Assembly: GCF_029852145.1 (NCBI RefSeq)
Contig: NC_079971.1
Location: 5,637,697-5,701,696, forward strand
Length of the DNA stretch: 64,000 nucleotides
Direction of reading: 5' to 3'
Source: Microplitis mediator
Lineage: Eukaryota; Arthropoda; Insecta; Hymenoptera; Braconidae
Shown here: positions 14,201-29,600 of the stretch, piece by piece
Layout: every line of letters starts with the position of its first letter
Position numbering within the stretch: the first letter of the stretch is position 1
Position numbers and translations under genes: made by a program
Notes under the pieces: model-generated
Database searches by the model: none
Told to the model about the DNA's origin: nothing
The model's input: only the letters and a program-made list of their open reading frames with translations

Positions 14201-17200
14201 AAAAAAATCTTCGTTTCAAACGGAGCACCCTAATCTACATATATATTAATTCAACATGAAGTAAAATATCAAGACTCATCGTCTTCATATACTTTCTCTC
14301 AAAATTTTTCCTTCATTATCAAATAAACTATGATAGTTTATAATAAATAATAAATAATATAAATAAAAATAATGATATTAACCATAATTATAATGATTAA
14401 ATAAAATAAATTGATACGAGAGATAAATAAATCAACCAAATCTACTATTACTTGAATATACTTATACTTTACGACAATTTACTTCAATCTTGCGAATGCA
14501 TTAACACAAAAACAGAATAAATAATGAAAACATTATGGTATAAGCCAAGCTGATGGCGTATTTTTTTTTTTTAATTATGTATATATTTATTTTTTTAGTA
14601 TATGATTAGAAAGATAATAAAAGAGTAATGTTTCTTATATAAGTGATTATGTTATCGCGTACTCGGATGGTTAACGATTCATTTCATTTCCAACAAATTG
14701 ATTAAATTTTTATTACTTACATTCAATTTAATGTTTTTTCAAATTTAATTTATCAAACTTTAATTAATTAATGAATCGTTACCATCCATAATTAATTACA
14801 TTGTACATTAGCCGAAAACTGCATGTACACTGAAGAATATAAAAAAATAAAAAATAAAAAATTTCCTTAATAAAACTAATAAGAAAATTATTATATTTAT
14901 ATAAATATATATAAGTTAATTAATGTATACTGGTTCATTCAAAATTTTTAAATCATATCACATGCGATTTTATACATCATCACAGCCTGTCGTATAATAT
15001 ATGTATATATATTTATAAAATATATATACATATGTATGTAGATGGGTTACCCCGTGTGCTTTTGTTCACCGCGGGCCAGGTTAGAAGAACCATTCCGTGA
15101 AAAGTTAGTTAATATTTTTTAAATTTACCCGCGTAAAAAAAATTTGTTCCAAAAACGTCATGATAGTGAACTTCAAAAATTGAGACTGAACTTTGTTGAA
15201 CATTTTTGGAACTTTGAAAAAATTTGAAAGTGAACAATTTTAAACTGGTGAAGGTTTTTCCTGCACCCGTTTTTATTTGTTTCGACTCTTACTAGAATTA
15301 CTCAGGTGTGAATCAAAAAAATAAAAATATTTGAGAAATTTTTTTGACTTTCTTTAGAACTTTTTGGAAGGTCAGTTTTTTTTTCACTTTTTAATTTGTT
15401 AAAAAATAGTCCGAAAAAATGAGTGATTGGAACTAATAATGAACTCGTAAAATTATCAATTCAAATCAATTTTGTTTAAAAAATTTCAAAAAAAAGAAGT
15501 TAATTAGAAATTATGAACATTTTTTAATCTTACCAGAATTATTCAGGTATGAGTCAAAAAATAAAAATGAATTGAAAAAATATTTATGAAAATTTTTTGA
15601 CTTTCATTAGAACTTTTTGAGAAGCTCAATTTTTTCACTTTTTGTTTGTTTGAAACATCGTCCAAAAAAATGAGTGACTGAAATTAATTATGAACTCATA
15701 AAATTATCAATTTTGCTTAAGAAATTAAAAAAAAAAAAAAAAAAAACCCGCATAAAAAGTCTACAGTAGTTGAAAATTTTTGACACTTCTAATTATTTTA
15801 AAATTCTACAAATGTTCAAAAGGTTCAAAATTGTCTCATTTTTTAAAGTTCACTGTGAGAAACATTTTTGGAACGAATTTTTTTTACATGGGCACGTTCT
15901 TGTTCTTGTATGTATTTTAATTTGTAGTAAAAAAAAAAAAAAAAAAGAATGATAAGATAATTATTTTTTAGATGACTAAAATGATAGGAAAAAAGACAAA
16001 GAATGATAAGAGTATTAAAAATTCGCGTCTCATAAATTTAGTTAATTAAAAAATTTTCATTATTCTAATTATTATTATTTCTTTTACTTATTTATTTATT
16101 TATTTTTTTAAAATTAATTTCAAAATGCAGAAAAAAAATACTTAAATACTTTATAAACTACATGTCTGAAAGATGCTGCCATACATCGTAATTTATTATT
16201 AAATAAAAAAAGAACAAATAATATTTTATTAAAAAAATAATTTTGTTTGTCGAAAAATAAAAATAGTAAAGGGTATGGCAGTCGTGAATGAAATAGAAGA
16301 ATAAATTAAAAAATAAATAAATTTTAAACAAAGTCATAAGTTTATATTTTGTATAATAATTTGATGATTATGAAAAATGAAATGATACTGAAGTTAAACG
16401 TCTTGTAATTTTTGGATTTTTTTAAAAGCAACAAATTAAAAAAAAAAATATTTTAAAAAATTGCACCTGTAGTTTTTTAAATTTTCTACATGTGTATATT
16501 TTTAGTTTTTTTTTTTTTGTCACTGACTTGTTAAAAAAATAATTCCGAAAATTGTTAATTGTCTTTTAACTTCAAGATCACAAGAAAAAAGTGTTTTGGT
16601 GATGAGACGCGATAGAAAAAATGTCATTTAGACTTTAAAATACAGCAGTTATAATCAGCGTTTGTGTTTTTGGCCGAGGTATAGCAGCAAGCATCAACAT
16701 AGGTATTAAGAGACAGTTTTACAGTTGGAGATGACGTTAAATGATAGGATTAATATATCAACTATATTAATTAATAGGTAATACAAAGAAAGGATTTATG
16801 GAATTACTTGGTCTTAAGAAGGTACAAATTTTCTCTTGCATTGAGGGAAGGGAAGAAAAAAAAATGGGAGAAATCAGGTAACAGGATACGATCACCATGA
16901 CCGCGAAGTTGATGTTGGTACCCGGGAGCTGGTTTTGAGATTTAATAAAAAAAAATAAAATAAAATAAAATATTAATAAAAGTAAATAAACAAAATATAC
17001 GTGATTAGAGGTTCGAGGATTGGAAAAAAGAAATGATAAATAGAGAAAGAGAGATAGAGGTTTACTGTTACTCTGGTATTACTGTACTTGCATGCACAAC
17101 CAACGTACACTGGCCAGTCTACGATGCAACCAGATACCCACTTTCGCCATCTGTGCTTGGATGCCCTTGGCGACCAGTGCTTTCACAGCACCCTCAGCCG

Positions 17201-20200
17201 CCACCGGTGATTCAAAGTCTACAAAGCCATAACCTGTAACACAAATTAACAAAAATACATTTAATAATTACTCAGTATATTGATGATGTATTCCGATCTA
17301 ATTAATTGTAATTTAAATTACTCTTACCCATTCAAAAAAATATATGTCCGAAAATATATGCCGGCAAAATGGCATACATACGACAATACTGAAGATATAA
17401 GCCGGATATGTACCATTTTGCCGGGATATATATTTTTTCGTGCGGGTAAGATTATCAGAGCTAAAGGATTCAATAGATTCGTGTATGGTAGCGACACATT
17501 TTTACCAAGCGACGTGTTGTGATCAGTTGCCACTTCGAGGCTCTCAAAAATTGTCACACGATCGTGTTCTTGAAGGTCGTAACGTTTTTCGTACAACGAA
17601 AATTTAAAAAATTTATGTGATTGGGGGTGGCTGCAATTTTCGGCTGACATCCAGTAGATTTTTTACTTTTAGTTTTTCTATTTTCGTTCCGTGAAAAATG
17701 TTCCGATTTACGGGTACATATACAATAAAACTTATCAATATCTTGCTTATAATTCTCATATATTATATGTAATATATTTATTTTACGTAATTTTTATTTA
17801 ATTTATAGACACTATTGGCTTTGTTTGATTATTATAAGATGCAACTTTTGAGAAATAGATATATTATAATATAATATATATGATTTTTAAGCAAGATATT
17901 CATAAGTTTGATTGTGTGATGATTTTTGAAAGTCCGGAAGCGGCAATTAGTCACGAAATGTTTGTTAGTAAAAATGTGTAGCTAATATACGCGAATTTAT
18001 TGGATCCTTTGCCTCTGATAATCATAAAAGTAACTCAGTAACATATATTTACGTAATACTACAAGACATAGATATTTTAATTTTTATAATATTTTAAAAG
18101 CTCCAATAAATTTATATATAAAATACTATTATATATAATAAGTATTTAATTAATTGAGTGCATAAATTAATATATTTTTAAAAATTGTACTTGTGAAAAT
18201 GAATAATACTTTGGATGAAGTTAAAATAAAATAAAAGATATGGAGATGAATTTTAAAAATATCAAAAAAATAAAATAAATAGTACATATAATATAAACTA
18301 AAAAGTGTATAAATCAACTAAGTACCTTTACATTTATTTGTGTTTTTGTCCAGGATCGCTTTTGTAGAAGTTATTGTTCCGTATCTGCAAAGCAAAAAAA
18401 AGCATTACCAATATATTAGAACCAACAAATATATCAAAATATAGGATTTTTTTATATTTAACAGAATGCAAATTTTTATGATACTGAAGTTAGCAGACGT
18501 CTAATAAATTTTGGATTTTTTTTTAGACGATAAACTATAAAAAAAAAATATTTGAAAAAATTGCACCTGTAGTTTTTTAAATTTTCTATAAGTGCATATT
18601 TTTAATTTTTGTTTTTTTGTAAATGTTTTGTTGAAAAAATAGTTTTTGAATTTTTTTTAAATGATAAATTAAAAAAAAAAAATATTTAAAAAAATTGCAC
18701 CTAGTTTTTAAAATTTTCTACACGTGCATATTTTTAGTTTTTGTTTTTTTAAATTAAATTGTTAATTGTCTGCTAAATTCAGGATCAAAATTATTTACAA
18801 AACAATTTTTTTTTAAATTATCACATCCTGCATTAATTCATTTAAGTTGCATAATTTTTTTTTATATTTATTCAATTCTATTTGTTTTACAAATGAATTA
18901 TTACTTACTGAGAACACATATTAACAAGATCTTTGTCAGTTGTGTTTTGGTTGAGGCCACGGATATACAAATTTGTTTTAGACAGCTGCTCCGGCTGTTG
19001 GCCTTGCATTGCGTTATTACTCAAGTTTGTACTGATCGTACCACTTTGGCTGCCAGTCGCACTGCTAGAGCTACTACTCGTGTTAGCTGGCGAAGATGCC
19101 GTTGGTACTCTTTGTCCTCCATACTGTAAAATTTAAAAAAATTAAATTAAAGTCTCATACTAAAGATTTCATCAACTAATAAATAAATAGATAAAGATAT
19201 CAATTAACAAATATAAAATTTATACAAAACCGACGTCTAATAATTTTAGGAGTTTTTTAAAAACGATAAATTATAAGGAAAAAAAAATTTCGAAAATTGA
19301 AACTATAGATTTTTAAATTTTCTACATGTGCATATTTTTAATTCTTTTTTTTTTTTTAATTGATTTGTTGGAAAAAAATCAAAATTGTTAATTGTTTATT
19401 AACTTTAATATTAGATGAAAAAGGATAAATTAAAAAAATGATATATGTACATATACATATGATATGAGTTAACTTACCGAAGCATGTTGCGCGTAAGCAG
19501 TCGCAGCGTAGGGATTCGCGGTTGGCGGTAGTTGCTGAGCTCCAACCGGCATCTGCGCGGCCGCGGTTGGGTACCTCGTGTACGGCGGATACGCGGCAGC
19601 AGCGGCCGCGTGGGACGGTGTAGCACCCCAAGCACCGGCACTTGCCCGGTATTGCACGGGATTACCACCGCGGGGAGCACCTCCCGTACCACCTTTTAGT
19701 CCGTGTCCTCCAGCAGTTGGTCCTACGCCCACACCAACACCGCCGGCTCCAGCACTACCCGCGCTACCGTTGTTAGCGCCTGCGTATGTTGGCCGAGGTC
19801 CGTTTGTACCCTGAAACAACATGTTTATTTTAATCATTCAATTCTTATTATTATCCCCCATGGAACAAATTTATTTAAAAAAAATATATATTTTTAATAG
19901 CTAACTCTTCGCCAATTTTCGTATATATTTTAAATGTAATTTCAGTATATTAATAATATATATTCCCTGGGAGAATATATAAAATATCAGTATGAAAATA
20001 TAAAAAGCATTTTAAATATATATTTGATATATTTTTTTTATGTATTCATACATGTATTTTTTAACCATCCCGAAGTTAGCAGACAAAAATTTTTGGATTT
20101 CTTTTTCAACAATTAAATTTATGAGTGTGAGTGTAGCAGACATCAGACAAATTCAAAATTATAAATAAATAGAGTAAATAATTTAAAAAATAATATTTAT

Positions 20201-20614
20201 AAAAAATGCACTTATTCATTTTAAAATTTTTTAAATGCAAATTTTTAAAATTTTATTTTATTAATTATTTACTCTATTAATTAATAATTTTAAATTTGTC
20301 TGATGTCTGTTACATTCACACTCATTTAAATTTGAAGAAAAAAAAAAAACTAAAAATATGCACATGTAGAAAATTTAAAAGACTATAAGTGCAATTTTTT
20401 AAATATTTTTTTTTTCATAATTTATTGTTTTTTAAAAAATCCAAAAATTATCAGATGTCGGCTAACTTCTGTATCATTATTTTTTATATATTCTAAGATA
20501 TGTTTTTAATATATTTTAATTACATTTAAAATATAGGTGATGGGGGGAGGGGCAAAACGGGAACCCCTAAAATTTTATAAAAAAAAAAAATTATTTTTCT
20601 TTCTTTGTACCCAA

Positions 20615-20689
<75 letters not shown>

Positions 20690-23600
20690 GTCTGAGAATT
20701 CATACAATGATATCAAATTAACAATAAAAAAATTAGTCAACTTAGTTGACAAATTTTGCTTACGTTTGGTCTCCAAGGAATTTATTAATGTAATTCAATA
20801 GTTTGTTGATAGATTTAATTTCTTATTTTCTTTATTTCAACAGAGAATTATATTAGTGATAAATTTCATTTATACGTCACGATATTTATCTTTGACTTTA
20901 TTATACATACTCATGAATTTAAAATTATGATTCATCAAGTACAAACTTTTTTCCTTCCAAACAAGACATAATATTTAAATGTAAACAATAAATAATTTAA
21001 TACGTCTGTTAAATCTATGAATAATTTAGTAAATAAAAATTAATGCATCACAGAAAAAATAATATTTTTTTAATAATGCTTCCATAAATTACTCATGTTA
21101 CACCAAAGATAAGACTGAAGTATAAATTTAAATGTTGATAATATTTTAATGTTAACAAAGTGAGGTCAGTAAGTCTGTAATTTTCACCTTGAGATAACAT
21201 TAGTGAGGTCATTGATCAGGTAATTGATAAAATAAAATAACTTGTGAATATTATAACACAATTTTTTTATTACTTATATTATAGTTAAATAAAAGGACAA
21301 CGATTATGATGATGGTAATGATGATAGGATAACGAAGGAAGTGGTACGAGTCTTTGAAAACCAGTCTCTGTACTCATCTCAGTACTTCTCTCGTCTCGTA
21401 CTCGCATACCATAAATTCCCTGTGGCTTTTGCCTTGAGCAAATGCACGCACATATTTTTTATTTTCATTCTCTTCAATTCCAACTAAACTAAACGGAGTT
21501 AGATTTAAACCTCTAACAGCGTGGATGTAATCGTGTTGTTACATGTAATGATAAAATAGGGGATCGAAAGACCCTACTAAATAACGAGCATCATGTATAG
21601 CAACAAACCATGGTCTTGGTCACGTAAAAGATTCATCGAGAAACTCTTACAGAGAGCTGCTATTGACTCATTGATGAATCGTCTAGATGAATGGAAACTC
21701 ATGTTAACGCTTGACATATTGGCCTTGTTTAACCTCTATCATATCACTTGGAAAATAAAATTAAAAAAAAACCATTGTCACGAGAGCTGATAAAGCTGCA
21801 GCGATATAGCTTTCAGTATATTATATATTGATTGTGTGGCTACAAGCTATCAATTAAGATAATATTACTTGAGAAAAGGAAGATGAAAGTTTTGGCTAGG
21901 ATCCATCTGACTGACCCGACACCTTTTTTTATGCCAACCTAGGCATAGCAGTATTATTAGCTGTCCACTCCCGGGCTACAAAATAGCTTAAATTCTCTCA
22001 ACATCAGAGCTAACTCATCCTATGAAACTCACTTAATTTCACACATGTTAATTACACAAAGATAATTTTATGGTTAAAATTACCCAAAGATTTTAAGGGG
22101 TAACATCAACCGACTTTCAATTCAATTTAATTAACGGAAAAACGTACACCTAAAATAGAGAGTCTTTGGCGTTTTTGAAGTAACAGAGGACTAAAAATTT
22201 CGTATTTTCAAAAATTTGAATTCGTCTTCGAGGAATTTTTTTTTAAATTATCATTTACTCGACGAGTGCAACAAAGACAGTCCTGGTTATTTTTCTGAGT
22301 GTGCGAAAGAGATCCAATGGCGTTTTCCTTTAAGAAAAGCCACTCTGATACCAAGTGTGTAGTCGAAATTAGCATTTTCCAAATGACATTAAGACGCCAT
22401 GAGCTATTGATATTTAAGACACCGTTAAATTTTTTGTGACTACAAAAACTATAGTTTTGCTTATGACCTTAAACATGGAACACATTTAATGTGTGCGAAA
22501 ATCAGACACTTGGTTTTAGTGTGAAATGACGGTGGGAATTATACTATTTGTTTCGGTACGTTGTAGTGAAATTTTATTAAAATATACTCTGGGAGATAAC
22601 CATTTTTACTATGCCACAGAGTATAATATTTCTGACATCGAAAATTTAGAACTATTTAAATATTTACAATAAAAAATAGATAAAAAAATTGGGCTAGATA
22701 CAATAGAAAATTTATTTGTTCAAATTTAAAGATTGCAACTTTTGGGAAACTTTGCACATGACATGATAATTTTATAAAAAATCTTGTAAATTCGATTTAA
22801 TTCGGAAATATTCGGCTCTTTTCGTGGATTCTGGTACTGAGAGGTTTCTTTCTTAAAATGAATCAGTAACAAGTGCTGCGAATCAGTGAATATTCACTGC
22901 GAATTAGTCCCAAGTATATCACTGATTGAATCAGTGATATATATATGAGACTATTTATGAAGTGAATATCCACTGATTGAACTACTTCTCACTGATTCAT
23001 TTTAAGAAAAATGAATCACGAGACATATTGAGGTGTAAGCGAGCATCTCTATGTAAAACATCATATGAATTTTCTTTTGTATTATAAAGTAAAATACCTA
23101 GTATCCGATCAATCCTATATAGTAAAATATAATAAACAGATATACAAATACCAGAGTGATCGAATACTAGTTCCTTGATCGGCTACTGGATCTTATCTTA
23201 ATTCTATATATATATTAGGGTGCTCCGTTTGAAACGAAGATTTTTTTTTTTTCGTTCCCCATCGAAAATCTTGTTCTACATGTAAAAATAAAAATTCAGT
23301 AAAATTTTGAGCTCTTAATAACAAATTTAAGAACTGGAACAACGTCGTTGAAGTTTTCCCATGCTAAAAGCATGTAAATTTTGATTCTTTTCTTTTTATC
23401 GAATAAAACTCAGCCCCATATTCACGTATCTTATCGGTTCAAAGTTTTCTTGGAAGAGAATTGTATGCTCTCTGAAAAAGCCTGTATGTGCTTAGCAGTA
23501 CCTTCAACTACAGCCCTCATGGAAGCCTTGAAAGTCTAATTTCCTACGAAATTAGTGGTTTTTTGTTGTTAACTTGTAAACGGTTGACTTTTGGGAAAAA

Positions 23601-26600
23601 AAGTACATGATGTTTTTTGTAGGAAATTCAGTCTTCTACAAAAAAGTTCTCATAAGTCAAATCTCTAAAATCAATATTTAAAAAGATATATGAACTTTAA
23701 CTAAGTAAAATTCGAAATTTTAGCTAAATGTCAGTGTTCAATACTATACAATATATTCAGTTATTAACTTACGGTAAGTATCAATTAATATATATTTATA
23801 TAAAATATAAAATGCCCGTAATTATTCATCGAAATTGTTCTTAAGTACTAACCTCATTTGTAATTCTTTTGAAATATTGAATGATTAAAACACAGGATTG
23901 AAGAATCTCGTTCGAATTTTCGATGTCCTCGGGACCTAACAGATGGATTATGTTAAAAAAAACATGGTTTATGTAATGGTTTTGAATTATAAAACCGTTA
24001 ATCTTGACATTTAGCTAAAATTTCGAATTTTACTTAGTTAAAGTTCACATATCTTTTCAAATATTGATTTCAGAGATTTGACTTTGAAGAACTTTTTTGT
24101 AGAAGACTAAATTTCCTACAAAAAATGTCATGTACTTTTTTTCCCAAAAGTCAACCGTTTACAAGTTAACAACAAAAAACCACTAATTTCGTAGGAAATT
24201 AGACTTTCAAGGCTTCCACGAGGGCTGTAGTTGGAGGTACTGCTAAGCACATACAGGCTTTTTCAAAGAGCATACAATTCTCTTCCAAGAAAACTTTGAA
24301 CCGATAAGATAAGTGAATATGGGGCTGAGTTTTATTCGATAAAATGAAAAAAATCAAAATTTACATGCTTTTAGCATGGGAAAACTTCAACGACGTTGTT
24401 CCAGTTCTTAAAATTGTTATTAAGAGCTCGAAATTTCACTGAATTTTTATTTTTACATGTAGAACAAGATTTTCGATGGGGAACGAAAAAAAAAAAATCT
24501 TCGTTTCAAACGGAGCACCCTAATATATATGTATTTTAATGCTTCTAAAATTTTTGATAAATTTAGTAGATGAACTGTTTTTATTGTTCTTAACGGGAAT
24601 TTTTTTGAATATATGAATAATAATTTATTTTACAAAATTAACATGTTTATATTTTGTTGTTACTAAATAATTGTATGTATGTTAAGCTATTAAATGCATC
24701 TTAACAATTTTTTCAGCTGTTTTTTAATTTATTCCTTTTATTTTATTTTTTACGAATAATTTACCAAATATTATAATCTATTATCATGCAGCTGGTAAAC
24801 ATTTTTAAAATAAAATTTAATCTGTTACCTCGTGACAATTACAATGCACTGTAAATTCTGTTGGATGTATTTTCAAATTTTATGTTACCGGTAATTTTTA
24901 CCCTAATTTCAAACTGTCCTCATGCTACTTCACTACACAGAAAAAAAGGATTTCTTGACACAAGAAATTTATTTTTGCCAAGAAAATTTTTGTTTTTAAT
25001 TTATAATCCAAAAAATTTTTTGGCACAAGCAAACTTTTCTAGGAGCGAGTGAAAATTATTCGCACCAAGAAATCCGTTTTTTCTGTGTATTTTATCAGTA
25101 GAGCCAGGATTTTTACTTTTGATTTAAAAATAACAATTAATTATGAATGCTGTCAAATTTTTGATATTACGGCGGAAATATTGGTCGTGTAAAAAAATTA
25201 TTCAAATAAAAGTTGTTCGAAATTTAATTTTATAAAAAAAAATGCTTCTTATAATTTTTTCTTAGGACTAATAACAAAGCCGTAACTTAAAAATTAAGAT
25301 TTTCGTAATTAACACAAATTTGAATCACTCATTATGAATCTTAATTTTGGAATCACGGTGAAAATATTAGTCGTATCAAAAAATCATAAGAGAGAATTTT
25401 TTTATAAAATTAAATTTCCCACAACTTTTGTTTGAAAACTTTTATGATAAAACCAATATTTTCGCTGTAATATCAAACATTAGAACCATTCATTTCAAAA
25501 TTAAGGCAAAAATCTTGTCCCTATTTATCAGTAATTTTTACCATAATTCCATATTGTCCTGCTACTATTACTATACTAATTTTTCTATAAACTTTCTACG
25601 TAAAAAATACAGTAACATTCCCAATGTATTATTCTCTCCTATATATTTATTAATACAACTCGTTTATATTTGCATTAACGTTGACACTTAAAAAGAATAC
25701 ACAATCACGTCCGGTTTTTTTTATTAAATTCATTAAATTAAATGCCAGTTAAATAATAAAAGTTTTGAAGGAATTTTGTTTTTTTCAAAAACATATAAAA
25801 AAATAAAATAAAACAACAATTATTCCAACAATTTATCTTGTATCCTCAACTTTTTAATACACATGCAACGACCAAATGATTTTTTTCAAATTTTTTTAAC
25901 ATGAAACCAACAGGTTAATGCAACTCAGGAAGTATGGAATAAATTACATACATACTCACGTGTGAGTGCGCTTGCGTCTATTTAATTTCAACTCAAAAGA
26001 TATCTGTTAACTTTTATAAATTTTTATAAAAATAAAATAAACTATCATTGAAATCCTATATCATTAAAAAAAAAAAAAAAAAACATATCTTATAACTTTG
26101 TTTTATTTTTTTCTCAACCGGTTCAATAATATTTAAAAATTGAACACTAAATCTACTCAATAATTATGCATTCAATGAATGAAATCATTTATACGATTAA
26201 TTAATGTAATTAAAATAAATATAAACAGTTATATCAATTAAAATGCTAAATATTTATCGGTGAAATGAAAAATTTACCGATATATATAAATAAATAATTT
26301 AATTTATAAGATTTAAATAGTTAATGAATTATTATCAGTTATTATTCTGTATGACTAAAGAAAGTTTCAACTTGACTTTTCCTCCTCACAATATATAGCA
26401 ATACATGACTAGTTATTTAAAAAAGACACAAAAGATGTAGACTTTCTACGACCTGGTATCTATCTCGTTAATCACTAGGTCCTATCCCGTTTATCTTTAT
26501 TTTATTTATAAACCCACTCCTTAAATATTTATCTGTAGTATTTTAAAATATTCATCGATAATATCGACATATTGATATTTTGAATTTTAAACAATTTATG

Positions 26601-29600
26601 AGTCAAAAATATAATTACACTGTAAAAAATTTGGGGAGAGATCGCGTAGTAAATGCAGACGGATGACTGTTTATTTATTTAATCTCCTTGGAGTGAAATT
26701 TACTCCAAAGGGGAGTTTATTGTAGTATTAAAACACCGGTTCAAAGTAAAATTTACTCCAAAGGAAAGTTTATTTTAATATTGAACTACGGTTTAAAATG
26801 AAATTTACTCCAAAGGGGAGTTTATTTTAATATTGAAACTCGGATTCGTAGTGGAATTAACTACGAAAAGGAGTTAATTTTAATATTGAACTGCGGTTCA
26901 AAGTAAAATTCAATCCGAAGGGGCGTTTATTTTAATTTTAAAACTCCGGTTCGGAGTGAAATTAACTTCGAAGGGAAGTTTATTTCAATATTTAACTCCG
27001 GTTCAAAGTAAAATTCACTACGATGAGGAGTTAATTGTGATATTAAAACATCGGTTCAAAGTAAAATTTACTCCGAAGGGGAGTTTATTTTAATATTGAA
27101 ACTCGGGTTCGTAGTGAAATTAACTCCGAAAAGGAGTTAATTTTAATATTGAACTGCGGTTCAAAGTGAAATTTACTCCGAAGGGGAGTTTATTTTAATA
27201 TTAAAAGTCCAAATCAGAGTGAATACGGATTTAAATAAAATGCAAATCACTCTGATGAAATAACAAACTTTCCATTTACTCCATATGCGAAGTGATTTTT
27301 AGTAAAAACTCCAGGACTCCAAGTGACTTCGGATTGAAATAAAATTCCCAGTCACTCCAAATTCACTCCCAATTTTTACAGTGTATAAATTCATATAAAA
27401 TACAAATGATAAAATTAGGATTTCAGTAATAAGATAATTTTTTAAACAGCCGGTACGGAGGGTGCAGCAACGGCAGCATGCCGCAACCACAAATAATCGA
27501 TATTCTTGCACCGCCTACGCCGGCTAACCTAACCCCTCTAGACTATATATTGAAGCGTCATTTTTCTCATTGCTTACTTTTTTATTCACCATCATATTAT
27601 TTATATATATTCTCTATTTATAGAAAGAGTTGTCCCTCCAATTAATTACGATCCATTTTTTATATTCCATTGATTTAATAAAAGACTAGAGCAGATCTCT
27701 TCAGCTCAAATCTCAATACTTATTTTAAATAAATATCCAAACTGATTCATAATTTTTCTCTTATCAATTTCTACAGTGAATGCAAAAAAAAATGAAAAAT
27801 TCGAACTTTAACTGGATAATTTTTTTATATCTAATAGATAATACAAAACATCCCCCTTTTTTCCGACGAGTTCAACAGCCCCACCCGAAAGTCCTTCGAC
27901 CCCATCAACCAGGGCAGGTACGACTTTTCCTCTCCTCAATTCTCTCTCCCACTGTTCGCCTTGTTCTCCTCATCCTCTTATTCTATAGTCCCGAGACAAT
28001 TTTCCCGCAAAGGGTATCGATCAAGGCCAACGTCCCTGCGATGTCGTCAAATGTATTACCTCTAGCTATTGGAAAATCTCAAGAGGACAGGGTTCCAAGT
28101 CAAGTGTCAACGTCTAACTCTCCTCTATGCCCGACAAAAACAACGAGACCGAATAAAAACGGGGTAATCTCTATGCTAGAGAGCGAGACGTTAAATCGTG
28201 GAGTAAAAGATACATATCCGGTATGGTATGAAAAGAAGAAATATCTAACCAGCACACATGCATACATACATATATATACGAGAGTCCATCTTGAAACGCG
28301 AGCAATCGAGCGAGCAAGACCGGCCGGCAAACTGCCTTGGCCTTCGAGAAATAGAGAGAGAGGGAGAGAGATAAACATACAGACTGACAAAGAAAGAGTA
28401 TAAGTAAGAGAAGCTTCTTGTTAAACTTCTATCCTCATTGCCATGGAGTCAACATTCCTAAACAAACCACGCGTGCCTGTGGATCCTCATTGGACACCAA
28501 CACTACAGTAACTCAACTTGATCAGATTATTTATCACTGTACCTTTATACTTATTAATCAATTAATTACTATCATTTACCTTTCATACATTTTATAAAAT
28601 TTTCTAGTTCTAATAATAGTTCTGACCTATAATTTACTTTTTCTTTATGAATCATAAATAAAAATAAATTTTTAAGCAAATGAAATTTAAAAATTTATCT
28701 TTTACTCCGTTTTTTTTTTATCTGTGATAAAAAGAAAAAAATTTCCAGATGATCATCTACTAAATTGGACATGGTATCGGTAGTAAAAATGTGCAGTTAC
28801 TCTTAGAAAACGTCAGCAGGTTAATCCAGACATCCCGTCGATTCGCACATCGCACACAACACGCCCGGCGAATTCTTTGATCACGTGACAACGCACGTCG
28901 AACGCCGCCATGGCTATTGGATCAATCCATGTGCCATCTCTCTTTTCCCCTCTTTGATGATAAAATATCTCAGTCCGTGCAAATTAAACCCCTACTGATA
29001 TTATGCGATGGCACAACTAAACCTACAGTGTAAAAGAGAGATAATATAATAAAAAAAATATATAAATAGAGAGAAATTATGAAAAGAGAAGCGTCAATAG
29101 AGCACTTCCTCACACATCTAAACTCGTTTCGTGTGACCGGAAGCATGACCAGACTAGGACCCCTTGTCATTCAGATGAATTTTTTTAAATTACAATAAAT
29201 ATTATTAAAATATCGTCTGTCTGTCATATTATTTCTATTAAATAGTTTCCTAGTGTTAAATATAATATCAATGCTCAGTGAAATCTACAGATGAAGCAGA
29301 GATTAATTCGCACTTGTTTGCTCCGCGAGAAATTCTCATGTATGCAGTGAGCAAGTAAACCCAGCAGATTTACTTTAGTGTACATTTGCCTGCACGCACA
29401 CATTTTAAAAAGACGGAGCAGTATTTTATATATATATATGTTCGCGCGAGTATCAACCAGACAAGGGGAGGTAGAATACTGTGGCATGGTAGGGATAGAA
29501 TGAAAGATAGTACACCCATAGTGAGCAAATGGGACGCAAGAAAGAAGAGAAATACATCGGCGGGGTAAAGAGCTTGGGTGGGACAGTAAACGCCCCGCGG

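Noticed and set aside
17324..17650. 108-codon minus-strand ORF
   Set aside because: It runs through the arms of two foldback MITEs.
20591..20776. Poly-Asn ORF
   Set aside because: Translation of an ATT microsatellite.
27515..27535. Telomere-like CTAACCTAACCC
   Set aside because: Only two units of the insect TTAGG motif; no array.
27780..28403. 207-codon plus-strand ORF
   Set aside because: Composition is erratic, no recognisable domain, it overlaps an antisense ORF of similar quality, and it lies in a GC-richer intronic island of shep. Chance openness is more likely.
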